DNA from: Rubrobacter indicoceani
GTDB lineage: Bacteria; Actinomycetota; Rubrobacteria; Rubrobacterales; Rubrobacteraceae
Assembly (NCBI RefSeq): GCF_003568865.1
Contig: NZ_CP031115.1
Location: 248,001-312,000 of the forward strand
Reading direction: 5' to 3'
DNA length: 64,000 nucleotides
The position numbers and the translations under genes are program-made. The notes beneath the pieces are model-generated. The model was not told where the DNA came from. It was given only the letters and a program-made list of their open reading frames with translations, and ran no database searches. Every line of letters begins with the position of its first letter. The first letter of the stretch is position 1. This document shows positions 16,066 through 24,301 of this stretch, piece after piece.

Positions 16066-18105
16066 TTGAAGTGTGATCGAGGAGCCCTTATAGATACTTC
16101 GCAAAGAAAAAGTCGCAGCCCCGGTAAGCGCGGAGCCTTCTCTTTACAAAGAGGGATCTTCGAAAGCCTGGTCGAGAACCTCAATATTGATGCGGATGGA
16201 CCCCTGGACAGGGTGAAATCCCAAATTCAGTATCTGAGGCAGATTATGGACGTTCTCAGCTTCTCCGGGTTCGGCTTCACGCTGTTCTTCGTAGCCGTTT
16301 ACAGTGTCTCGCGAGACCCGGCGTATCTGCAAATGGCGGGCTCCGTGATGGGTTTCTCTGTTCTCATCATGCTGTCGCGGCAGTATCTGAAACAGGGAAG
16401 CGTTCAGAAGGCGGTTTTGATCACCTGCGGAGCAATACTGATCATCAGCCTGATAGTCCTTGCTATCTCCCCGATCATGTTTCCGGCAATTGCTATAACG
16501 CCGCTTGTCTGTGTAGGTGTTGCTCTGCCGTACGCAAACGAGCTTCCCTTGAAGATTCTTATAGCAGCGGCGTGGGTGGCGACCACTATTGCGGCTATCA
16601 CGGGGGCTTGGGTGTTTGTCCGCTCTCCGGGCAACCTGTTCTCCCTTTTTGATGTAGCCGCTGTAGCTACAACCCTCGCGATGGCCGCGGCTCTCCTGCT
16701 GCTGCTTCTATGGCAGTTTCGCGGACGTATTCTGAACAGCCTTTCGAAAGCCAGAGCCGCCGAGGCCCGGCTCAGGCATGAGGCCCGCTACGATTCCCTG
16801 ACCGGGCTCGCCAACCGGACGCTTCTCTCAGAGAAGCTTTCCGAAATCTTCGCCCTCGAAGCCGCCCGGGCGGCTTCGAGGGCGCTGCTGTTTCTGGATG
16901 TGGACCGCTTCAAGTACGTCAACGACTCGCTTGGTCACGGCATGGGTGACGAGCTGCTCAAGGTGGTTGCAGAGCGGCTTCGGTGGAGCCTCCGGGAGGC
17001 GGACATCATAGCCCGCATGGGCGGCGATGAGTTTGTCGTGGTCATAGAGGAGACCAGCTCCGGACATGCTCAGCGGGCGGCCCGGCGGGTGCAGGAGGTT
17101 CTGAGCACCCCGATGAAGGTACACGGCCACGAGTTGTACGTAACCGTCTCCACCGGGGTCGTGGAGGGCCTTGCGGGCTATGACGAGCCGGACGACGCCA
17201 TACGCGATGCCGACATAGCGATGTACCGGGCCAAGGAGCAGGGGAAGTCGCGGTATGTGATCTTCGACGAGAAGATGCGCCATGCGGCGGCCTCGCTCCT
17301 CAAGCTCGAGAACGACCTCAGGCGGGCTGTCGAGCAGGGGGAGTTCGTCGTTCACTACCAGCCCGTCGTCTGGCTTGCGAGCGGCAGCATCTCGGGTTTC
17401 GAGGCGCTCGTGCGCTGGAGACACCCCGAGCGGGGCCTGCTCTACCCGGATACCTTTATGAAGCTCGCCGAGGAGACCGGTATGGTCCACAAAATAGACC
17501 GCCTGGTCCTCGGGGAGGCGTGCCGGAAGATCGCCCGCTGGCGCGAGGAATACCGTGACCCCTTTCCCCCCAGCATAAGCGTCAACCTCTCGCCGGCGGG
17601 CCTGGCCCGCCCCGATCTTATCCGGGAGGTGAGCAACGTTCTGATGGAGACGCGGCTTCCGGGACACGCCCTGATCATAGAACTCACCGAGAGCGCGGTC
17701 ATGGAGGATGCCGAAGCCTCGATGACCGCGCTGCACCGGCTCAGGCAGCTCGGCGTCCGGATACACGTGGACGACTTCGGCACTGGCTACTCCTCCCTGC
17801 AACTCCTGCACCGGCTCCCGGTCGACGCGCTCAAGATAGACAAATCCTTTGTCAGCGGCACCGGACCCGAAGACCCCAACGGCCTTTCGAGGGGCGTGAT
17901 GGGCGAGAACGCCGAGATAGTCCAGACGATCCTCACGATGGCCCACGCCCTCGGGATGGAGGTCGTCGGGGAAGGCGTGGAGACCGAAGAACACCTCGAA
18001 GTGCTCCGGGAGATGGGCTGTGATCACGTCCAGGGCTACCATTTCTCAAGGCCCGTAACCGCTGAGAGAGCCGTCGCCATCCTCGCCGCCGAGCCTGTCT
18101 GGTAG
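16066..18105 (+). CDS. Membrane GGDEF-EAL c-di-GMP protein
   Basis: 679 residues with a tentative TTG start. Six or so hydrophobic segments fill about residues 60-220 and may act as a membrane sensor. A GGDEF domain follows (MGGDEF, GGDEF at 319-323), then an EAL domain with EAL (446-448), ELTES (E539), DDFGTGYSSL (D569, D570) and KIDKSFV. Both catalytic motifs are intact, so it could make and degrade cyclic di-GMP; which activity dominates is unknown. It stands 86 bases after the terpene synthase gene on the same strand, but a link in function is not evident. The start is uncertain because no clear ribosome site is seen. Confidence 0.9.
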   Translation: MKCDRGALIDTSQRKSRSPGKRGAFSLQRGIFESLVENLNIDADGPLDRVKSQIQYLRQIMDVLSFSGFGFTLFFVAVYSVSRDPAYLQMAGSVMGFSVLIMLSRQYLKQGSVQKAVLITCGAILIISLIVLAISPIMFPAIAITPLVCVGVALPYANELPLKILIAAAWVATTIAAITGAWVFVRSPGNLFSLFDVAAVATTLAMAAALLLLLLWQFRGRILNSLSKARAAEARLRHEARYDSLTGLANRTLLSEKLSEIFALEAARAASRALLFLDVDRFKYVNDSLGHGMGDELLKVVAERLRWSLREADIIARMGGDEFVVVIEETSSGHAQRAARRVQEVLSTPMKVHGHELYVTVSTGVVEGLAGYDEPDDAIRDADIAMYRAKEQGKSRYVIFDEKMRHAAASLLKLENDLRRAVEQGEFVVHYQPVVWLASGSISGFEALVRWRHPERGLLYPDTFMKLAEETGMVHKIDRLVLGEACRKIARWREEYRDPFPPSISVNLSPAGLARPDLIREVSNVLMETRLPGHALIIELTESAVMEDAEASMTALHRLRQLGVRIHVDDFGTGYSSLQLLHRLPVDALKIDKSFVSGTGPEDPNGLSRGVMGENAEIVQTILTMAHALGMEVVGEGVETEEHLEVLREMGCDHVQGYHFSRPVTAERAVAILAAEPVW

Positions 18106-18229
18106 CCAAAACTCCTTGAAGTAGTTCGAGTCCGGGGCAGCCAGGGATGCATCGTACATGTACCCTTCTCTTCTCGCTACGATCACTTTCCGGTGCATGG
18201 TTTCCGATCCGAAGGGCATCAACGGGACG

Positions 18230-19143
18230 ATTGAGGTTGCGGTCATGATGCAAGACCAGGACGGCCTGAACTGGTCGCTCTGGAAGCGTATAGCCCGGAA
18301 GGTCGAGAACTCGGGCTTCGCCGGCCTCTGCCGCTCAGACCGTTCCACCAGCCCGGACGGCCCGCTCGGGGATAACCAGGAACTCTGGTCATCGCTGCTC
18401 TGGCTTGCGGACAACACCGAGCGCGTAGAGATCGGGCCGCTCGGGAGCCCGCTCTCTTTTCGCGACCCTCGCATAACCGCCGGGCCCACGCCGCCGTTGA
18501 TGACCTCTCCGGTGGTCGTCTCCTTCTCGGGGCCGGGGCGGTCTGGCCCGCGAACACGAGGCTTTCGGCTTCGACCTTCTTGAGACCGCCGAATGCTTAT
18601 CACGCTTCGAAAAGGGGCTGGAGGTTGTCACCCGGCTTCTGCGCTCCGACGGACCGGCCTCTTTCTCCGGAGATTTCTACCGGCCTTCAGGGTCCGGGAT
18701 CTCGCCTCGCGGTGCGTCCGCCGGTTTATCGGCCCTCGTTTGTCGGCGGCAACGGTCCGTGCCGGACGCTACCGCTCGTTGTCCGCTTCGCCGACGAGCG
18801 GAACGCTGTTTTCCTGAATGCCGCAAGGTTCGCCGAGCTCTCCGCGGAGCTGGACGGTCTGCCGACGCAGAGGAGTCGGGGACCGTCCCCCATCCGTCGC
18901 ACCCTGATGACCCGTGCTTTCTACAGTCGGGATGCCGCCGAGGTAGAGGCCGTTTTTCGGGGAAGAGACCGCAGAGAACTGCGTGACGAGGGTCTTCCCG
19001 TCTGGGCGACGGACGACGTTGCGGAGCAGCTCGGCAGGCTCGAAGAAGCGGGGGTCGAGCGGGTGATGTTACAGTGAATGGAGACAGAAGACCTCGGGCG
19101 ACTGGAAGCCATCGCCCTGGAGGTTCCGACGCTTCCTGGATAA
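18230..19143 (+). pseudogene. Frameshifted LLM-class F420-dependent oxidoreductase
   Basis: Pieces of one luciferase-like flavin/F420 oxidoreductase run in order through all three frames. Frame a gives EVAVMMQDQDGLNWSLWKRI and ENSGFAGLCRSD (to about 18480). A second frame gives AVDDLSGGRLLLGAGA. A third gives REHEAFGFDLLETAE and LEVVTRLLRSDGPASFSGDF (to about 18700). The 3' part, FVGGNGPCRTLPLVVRFADE to GVERVMLQ, ends at a TGA where the family has Trp, and sequence similarity resumes after it to 19143. At least three shifts and one stop make it non-functional. Its downstream neighbour is intact. Confidence 0.85.
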
Positions 19144-19223
19144 GGCCGTTTTGCCCGGCCCGAAGAGGGTAAGAGCGTCTGTATCGAGCGGGAACGCGTA
19201 GGCCGAGCCTGAGAGGAGCGACG

Positions 19224-19982
19224 TTGGCCAAGAAAGATAAGGAAAAGAAGGACAAGGAAAAGAAAGCGGCGAAAAAGGAAGCCGGGAAGCCCACCGGAAA
19301 AGGCCCGAAAGGCAAGCCGAAGGCCGGACCGAAAGAACTCGAGAAGCTGGAGCGCAGGGTAGAGGATCAGGCCTCCGACGTCAGGAAGCTTAAGAAGACC
19401 GTCAAGGATCTGAACGGGAAAAACAAAAAGCTGTCCAAGGCCGTAAAGAAGCTTCGCAAGGAACAGGCGAAATCTTGGGACAAGCTCGTCGCCCTTCTCG
19501 AAGAGCCGGAACTCGACGAAGAAGAACTCGAAGAGATCGAAGAAATCCTCGACGACCTCGAAGAACAGGCCGAAGCCTCCGGCTCAGACGACGCCTCCGA
19601 AACCGAAGATGCCCTGACCGAGATGGAGTTCGAGCCTTCCGGCTCGCCCGAAGCGGATGAACCCGACTCGGACGCACCTGACGGGAGCATGATCTCGGCC
19701 TTCGCCCGGGATGGGGCGCTCGGGGATGAGGCGCCCGAGCCTGATGCGACCGACTCGAACGAAGCCGCCGGGAGCATAGTTTCGGCGTTTGCCCGGGGCG
19801 AGACCGTCGAGGGTGAGCCCCCCGGGACATCCACCGAATCGCTGGATGACGTGGAGCCCGACGTTACGGTAGCTGCGGCCCGCAAGGCCGAGGAGCTGGG
19901 TGTGGACCTCGACTCCGTTGAAGGAACGGGCGTGTCGGGGAGGATCACGGTAAAGGACGTGGAGCAGGCCGCCTCCGGCTAG
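19224..19982 (+). CDS. Lysine-rich coiled-coil protein with C-terminal E3-binding domain
   Basis: 252 residues from a TTG with GAGAGGAG upstream. Order: a Lys-rich, Gly/Pro-spaced N-terminus (1-37); a basic coiled coil (38-85); a very acidic segment (93-150); two near-identical repeats, DGSMISAFARDG (153-164) and AGSIVSAFARGE (182-193), in acidic linkers; and a peripheral-subunit-binding (E3-binding) domain at 214-249 (VAAARKAEELGVDLDSV, then GTGVSGRITVKDV). That last domain normally occurs in the E2 subunits of 2-oxoacid dehydrogenases and binds E1/E3. No lipoyl or acyltransferase domain is present. A role as an adaptor or nucleoid/ribosome-associated protein is only inference. Confidence 0.75.
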   Translation: MAKKDKEKKDKEKKAAKKEAGKPTGKGPKGKPKAGPKELEKLERRVEDQASDVRKLKKTVKDLNGKNKKLSKAVKKLRKEQAKSWDKLVALLEEPELDEEELEEIEEILDDLEEQAEASGSDDASETEDALTEMEFEPSGSPEADEPDSDAPDGSMISAFARDGALGDEAPEPDATDSNEAAGSIVSAFARGETVEGEPPGTSTESLDDVEPDVTVAAARKAEELGVDLDSVEGTGVSGRITVKDVEQAASG

Positions 19983-20008
19983 AGACCGGCAGGACTTTCG
20001 TCTGCCTG

Positions 20009-20048
20009 CGAGGTCCGGGGGTTTGCCGGGGCCGGACCTCGCTTTTCT
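20009..20048. terminator. Intrinsic terminator between convergent genes
   Basis: A 10-bp GC-rich stem (20009-20018 with 20032-20041) is followed by CTTTTCTC. It lies between the E3-binding-domain gene and the convergent DUF427 gene. Confidence 0.75.
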
Positions 20049-20056
20049 CGGCTCTT

Positions 20057-20848
20057 CTAACCGCCGACCGCTACCTCGACGCCCTCGGCCCCGTCGTTGA
20101 AGCAGAGGTGATCCTCCACCCTCGCCGCCTCGCTGAACGGGTCGGGGTATGACCACGCCGCGTCCCGGACCACCACTCCGCCGGCTTTAACGGTGTAGTA
20201 CGAGGCGACGCCCTTGTACGGGCAGACGGTTCTTGTCTCCGTCGCCGAGAGGGCGTCCCGGTCAACGTCGGAGCGCGGTATGTAGTAGCGGGCCGGAAAG
20301 CCGGTCTCGAAAAGAACCGTCGGGTTCCGGGACTTCGCTACGACCTCGCCCCCGACCCTGACCTCCACGGAGCTTGAACCCTTGAGCACGTCCATGCGAT
20401 GGTACGGGTCGCGGGGGTGGCCGAGTATCTCTTCTTCCTCCTCCATCCAGCGCTCCATCCGCCCGAAGTAGAAAGCGTAGTATCCCTCCAGATAAACCGC
20501 GTCCGGTCCCGGGTTCGGGTACGTCCACAGGATGTTCTCCCCGCCTTCGCCGGGGAACGTGTAGTAGACGGCATCCCCCTTGAACGGACAGTAGGTTGTA
20601 TGATCCGAGGGTTCCGCAAGGTCCAGCCGGACATCCTTCTCCGGGAAGTAGTAGACGGGCATGATGGCGGTCTCGTGCAGGAGCTTTGTCTGACGACTGT
20701 CCGCCACGACCTCCCCGCCGAAGTACGCCCGGACCCGCTTCGGGCTCTCTTCGAAGTAGAGCGTGTGCGGCTTGAGAGCCTTCGGGTCGAAGTTGAAATC
20801 ACCGCCGCGCTTCGGGCCGAACGGGCCTTTGCCAACCGCTAGAGACAT
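20057..20848 (-). CDS. Tandem DUF427 protein
   Basis: 263 residues holding two DUF427 units, about 33-120 and 158-245. Each has the family pattern of a beta strand with VRAYFGGEVVADS / VEVRVGGEVVAKS, then a PVYYFPEKDVR / ARYYIPRSDVD strand, then TYCPFKGDAVYYTF / TVCPYKGVASYYTV, and finally a W-x-YP-x-P motif. DUF427 proteins are small cytoplasmic proteins of unknown biochemistry; two-domain forms are common in actinobacteria. It is monocistronic. Confidence 0.9.
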   Translation of the reverse strand: MSLAVGKGPFGPKRGGDFNFDPKALKPHTLYFEESPKRVRAYFGGEVVADSRQTKLLHETAIMPVYYFPEKDVRLDLAEPSDHTTYCPFKGDAVYYTFPGEGGENILWTYPNPGPDAVYLEGYYAFYFGRMERWMEEEEEILGHPRDPYHRMDVLKGSSSVEVRVGGEVVAKSRNPTVLFETGFPARYYIPRSDVDRDALSATETRTVCPYKGVASYYTVKAGGVVVRDAAWSYPDPFSEAARVEDHLCFNDGAEGVEVAVGG

Positions 20849-20893
20849 GTGGGGTTCCTTTCGAATCTTCTTTGCCCGGACAGACCGAGGTTA

Positions 20894-21161
20894 TCATTCC
20901 GGCACCGGCGAAGGTGCTAACCGCCGAACAGCAAACGCCTGAGCCGCGCCCAGAGAACGTTGACCGGCTCGGAGCCTCCGGAGGTTTCGAGAAAGGACGT
21001 CGTGCAGGGCCCGGTGTTCCTCCCGGCAGTCGCCGCAGTGGTCCAGGTGCCGCCTCACGAGCGGCATCGTGGTGGCGGCGTCAAGCCCGACAAGCTCGTT
21101 ACCTATCTGATGCGTCGCGGAGCATCCGGGCGAGTTTTCCGAGGTCTTCGGGGTTCAGCAC
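20894..21161 (-). pseudogene. Anti-sigma factor (zf-HC2) relic
   Basis: Read on the minus strand, a GTG at 21161 opens VLNPEDLGKLARMLRD and hits a stop. In a shifted frame the text continues ELVGLDAATTMPLVRRHL and then DHCGDCREEHRALHDVL to a TGA at 20894. HLDHCGDC is the HxxxCxxC zinc motif of small anti-sigma factors. The product is split by a frameshift and lacks a membrane segment. It follows the sigma-factor relic in the order expected for a sigma/anti-sigma operon. Confidence 0.6.
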
Positions 21162-21255
21162 CGTGTCGAATCTTCTTTTATCTTTCGTCTTCAGCCGCTC
21201 TCTTTGAGGTCAGACGTCTTGCGGGGGCGGAGTCTTACGCCGCGCCGTCCGGCCT

Positions 21256-21480
21256 TTATTCCGGAGCCTCCCTGATCATCTCCCTCGCCGAGGGCCCCTC
21301 GGCCTCGATGCGCTTTTTAAGCCGCTTTCTTGCGTCGCGGAGCAGCTTGAAGAGCGCCCTGGTTTATGTCCAGCCGGTGGACTGCTTCTGTGAGCGGTAT
21401 CCCCTCGAACATGATCGCGACCATCGTCCGACGCTGATTTTCGGTGAGTTCTTCGTCTACAGAAGTTCTCAGTTATCCCC
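21256..21480 (-). pseudogene. ECF sigma factor region 4 relic
   Basis: On the minus strand, VDEELTENQRRTMVAIMFEG and IPLTEAVHRLDINQGAL are followed, after a one-base shift, by FKLLRDARKRLKKRIEAEG and a stop at 21256. This is the C-terminal helix-turn-helix (region 4) of an ECF-type sigma factor. No region 2 is recognisable upstream. Together with the downstream zinc-motif relic it shows a former sigma/anti-sigma pair. Confidence 0.65.
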
Positions 21481-21865
21481 TGACTTTCCGTGAGCGGGAT
21501 CTCCTGCCTCCGCAGGCAGGGAAAGAAGAGCACAGGTGGTTTCCGGTCTGGATCGTCGTGAGGGCGTTCGGAGAAGCGCCCTTTCGGGTAAAGCAGCGGC
21601 TATCTTGGGGGACCTGTAGAGAGTGAAGGCCCGGTTCGCGGTACGCGCTGAGGAGGTTCCCGAAGCCGGGCGGCATGTCCGAGGTGCTTGGCTTGCGGAC
21701 TGGCGTAGCTGCTCTTTGTCGCACCCTCGGAAACGCACCCGACGGGCGGGACGGGGTTTCAGATCACCCCGGTCCTTGCCGCGGTCTGATTCCCGACCCG
21801 GGGCAACGACGAAGCTCGCGCAACCGCCGATACCGCAGGCCGCCCGTGACGGCCCGACAGAACGG
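21481..21865. other. Decayed stretch, no gene recognised
   Basis: This 385-base interval lies where the 5' half of the sigma-factor gene should be. Frames are open on both strands but none gives a recognisable sigma region 2 or any other family. It is probably degraded sequence from the same operon. Confidence 0.4.
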
Positions 21866-22315
21866 CTACAGGGATGCGGCGTCCGAGAGGATCTCATCCG
21901 CGTGGGTCTCGGGGGAGACCTGCGGGTAGGACCTGGCCACCGTTCCGTTGGCGGAGAGCAGGAACGTAACGCGCCGGGCCCGGCCTTTCTCGCTCAGGAC
22001 GCCGAGCAACTCGGAAGCCCGACCTTCTTTATCGGTGAGGAGCGGGAAGTTCAGGCCGTGCTTCTCGCGGAACTTCCGGTGTGACTCCGGCGAGTCAAGG
22101 GAGACGCCGTAGACCCTGATCCCGGCCGAATCGTAGTCGCCTATGCGGTCCCGGAAGGCGCAGGCTTCTTTGGTGCAGCCGGGGGTGTCGTCCTTTGGAT
22201 AGAAGTACAGAACGGTCTTCTGCCCGGCGAGATCCGCGGAGGAGAAGGTGCCTCCGTCCTCGGTGATAAAGTCTACGTCCGGTAGCGACTGGCCCTGCTG
22301 TGGTAGGTCTGCCAT
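21866..22315 (-). CDS. bcp: Peroxiredoxin, BCP/PrxQ type
   Basis: 149 residues from the ATG at 22315; a longer open frame upstream is antisense to the permease gene and is not coding. It is a thiol-dependent peroxidase. The peroxidatic Cys is C47 in YFYPKDDTPGCTKEAC, with the resolving Cys C52 five residues later, as in E. coli BCP. VYGVSLDSPESHRKFREKHG and FPLLTD motifs follow. It reduces H2O2 and organic peroxides in the cytoplasm using thioredoxin-type donors. It is divergent from the APC permease gene across 150 bases. Confidence 0.95.
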   Translation of the reverse strand: MADLPQQGQSLPDVDFITEDGGTFSSADLAGQKTVLYFYPKDDTPGCTKEACAFRDRIGDYDSAGIRVYGVSLDSPESHRKFREKHGLNFPLLTDKEGRASELLGVLSEKGRARRVTFLLSANGTVARSYPQVSPETHADEILSDAASL

Positions 22316-22465
22316 CTCTTCGGAGTCTCCTTTGCGAGTGCGTAACGGTTCGATGCTGCAGATACTAACCCCCGGAAGGTGCGTGACAATCGTCGGATGT
22401 GTGGTTTTATCTGCGCCTGGCGATAATTCCGACAAAATTAGTAGGATTAAGGAACGGTAGCGGTC

Positions 22466-23791
22466 GTGAGAGAGCAGCTTAACAGGGTCTTGAAGACCCC
22501 GGAGATCCTTTTTATCGGGGTAAACGGGGTGATAGGGGGCGGCATCTTCCTGCTGCCCGGTCAGGTGGCGGGGCTGGCCGGGCCGAACGCGGTGTGGGCG
22601 TATCTGGCGGCCGGGGTGATGGTCATGCTTATAGGGCTGGCCTTTGCGGAGCTCGGCGGGCGTTTCGACCGGACGGGCGGTCCGTCGGTCTACGCCGAGG
22701 AGGCGATGGGGAAGACGGTCGGTTTCACGGTCGGGTGGTCCGTCTGGCTGACTTACGTTATCGGGTGGGGGGTTTTGTCCGACGGTTTCGTGAGCTACCT
22801 CGGGAGCGTGTGGCCGGGGATTGTGCCTTACGAAAACGCCGTCATCATCGGGCTTGTCCTCTTGCTGTGCCTGCTCAACACGCTCGGGGTGCGCTTCGGG
22901 ACGCGTCTTATACAGGTTTTCACCGTCTCCAAGCTGGTGCCGCTTCTGGTGCTGGTCGTGGCGGGCCTGACGTTTGCGGGCGCGCCGGGAAACGCGACGC
23001 TCGGCCTCGTGCCGGAGGGTTCGGGGGGGTTCTTTGCGGCGGTGCTGATCATTATCTTTGCCTACGGCGGCTTCGAGGCGACGGCCATCCCGGCCGGGGA
23101 GATGGTCAACCCGAGGCGCACCATCGCCATAGCGACGATCGGGACGCTCGGGGCGGTAACGGTCTTCTACATGCTCATCCAGTACACGGCCATGCGGATA
23201 GAACCGGGCCTCGCAGACGCCGAGTCGCCGCTTGCCGCCGTCGGAGGGCTGATGTTCGCCGGAGGGCTTCTCTTTATGACCATCGGTGCGCTTATCTCCA
23301 TCGCCGGGACCAAGAGCGGCGTCGCCTTCGTCGCCCCGCGCGGCCTCTACGCGCTCTCCCAAGACGGCATGCTCCCGGGTTTTCTCGGGCGGGTCAGCCC
23401 GCGCTTCAAGACCCCGGTTGTCTCGATCTGGATGACGGGCGCCGTCGTTATCGTGCTGGCCGTTACCGGGACCTTCGCGACGCTCATTCTCCTGAACGTT
23501 GCGGCGAGGCTCTATCAGTACCTGATGGTGTGTATCTCGGCGGCGATCATCCGCGTCAGGGACGGCGAGCCCGGGGACGCCACCGAGGGGCCGAACGCCG
23601 GACGCCGCTTCAGCCTGCCGCTTGGCCCGGTTATCCCCGTCGTCGCCGCGCTTATGTGCCTCTACCTGCTCGCCTTCGAGCAGGAGCCGATGAACCTGCT
23701 GGCGACCGTCGCCGCGCTCGCCGTCGGCCTCGCGCTCTACGCCGCGGCCCGCGCGACCCGCAGCACCACCAGCGAAGACAGTCAGGAGTAG
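22466..23791 (+). CDS. APC-family amino acid permease
   Basis: 441 residues from a GTG. Twelve or so membrane segments are visible. The first has the APC signature GVNGVIGGGIFLLPG (TM1 glycine-rich break), and TM6 has IIIFAYGGFEATAIPAGEM with the usual FxGFE-type break for substrate binding. This is a proton- or exchange-driven amino acid or amine carrier; the substrate is not predictable. The OsmC gene starts two bases after its stop, so both are probably one transcript. Confidence 0.92.
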   Translation: MREQLNRVLKTPEILFIGVNGVIGGGIFLLPGQVAGLAGPNAVWAYLAAGVMVMLIGLAFAELGGRFDRTGGPSVYAEEAMGKTVGFTVGWSVWLTYVIGWGVLSDGFVSYLGSVWPGIVPYENAVIIGLVLLLCLLNTLGVRFGTRLIQVFTVSKLVPLLVLVVAGLTFAGAPGNATLGLVPEGSGGFFAAVLIIIFAYGGFEATAIPAGEMVNPRRTIAIATIGTLGAVTVFYMLIQYTAMRIEPGLADAESPLAAVGGLMFAGGLLFMTIGALISIAGTKSGVAFVAPRGLYALSQDGMLPGFLGRVSPRFKTPVVSIWMTGAVVIVLAVTGTFATLILLNVAARLYQYLMVCISAAIIRVRDGEPGDATEGPNAGRRFSLPLGPVIPVVAALMCLYLLAFEQEPMNLLATVAALAVGLALYAAARATRSTTSEDSQE

Positions 23792-23793
23792 AC

Positions 23794-24219
23794 ATGACCG
23801 AAGAGAACAGGACGACCATCCACGTGGAACGCCTGGCCGGAAAGCGTTACGCCGCCACGAACAGCGGCAGGGACCGGCTCCTTGTAGATGCAACGAGCCC
23901 GGAGGAGGGCGTCTCCGTCGGGATGCGCCCGATGGAGGCTCTTCTCGCCTCGCTCGGGGCCTGCTCCGCCCTCGACGTGATGGAGGTCCTTGAGAAACGC
24001 CGCACCCCGCCCGACTTCTACCGCGTCGAACTCGTCGGAGAACGCGCCGAAGAACACCCGCGCCGCTATATGAGGATCACCGTGAAGCACATCGTGAAGG
24101 GCGGCGGGGTCGAGGATAAGCACCTGCAGCGGGCGGTGAAGCTCTCGCACGAGAAATACTGCTCCGTGCACGCCTCGCTCAACGCCGAGATAGAGTTCGA
24201 GGCCGTTCTGGAGGGTTAG
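23794..24219 (+). CDS. OsmC-family peroxide reductase
   Basis: 141 residues from the ATG at 23794, with CAGGAG upstream. The two OsmC cysteines are present: C57 in LGACSALDV and C123 in KYCSVHASL, along with the RPMEALLASLGACS helix. OsmC/YhfA proteins reduce organic hydroperoxides; YhfA-like members also use other substrates. It lies directly after the permease gene and near the divergent BCP gene, so two thiol peroxidases are grouped here. Confidence 0.92.
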   Translation: MTEENRTTIHVERLAGKRYAATNSGRDRLLVDATSPEEGVSVGMRPMEALLASLGACSALDVMEVLEKRRTPPDFYRVELVGERAEEHPRRYMRITVKHIVKGGGVEDKHLQRAVKLSHEKYCSVHASLNAEIEFEAVLEG

Positions 24220-24301
24220 CGTACCCTGTGGTACCGGGCGGCTCCCCGGGAAGCGGTCGGGACGTCCTACTCCCGTTCGGAAAGATTCCCGGTGAGCGGG
24301 A

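Noticed and set aside
21866-23893. A 675-codon minus-strand frame covering the permease gene
   Set aside because: Only its last 149 codons encode a protein (the peroxiredoxin). The rest is antisense to the APC permease and has the Arg/Pro/Asp-rich make-up typical of shadow frames in high-GC DNA.
22594-24219. A 541-codon plus-strand frame
   Set aside because: The first three quarters are out of frame with the permease gene and Arg-rich; only the OsmC part from 23794 is real.
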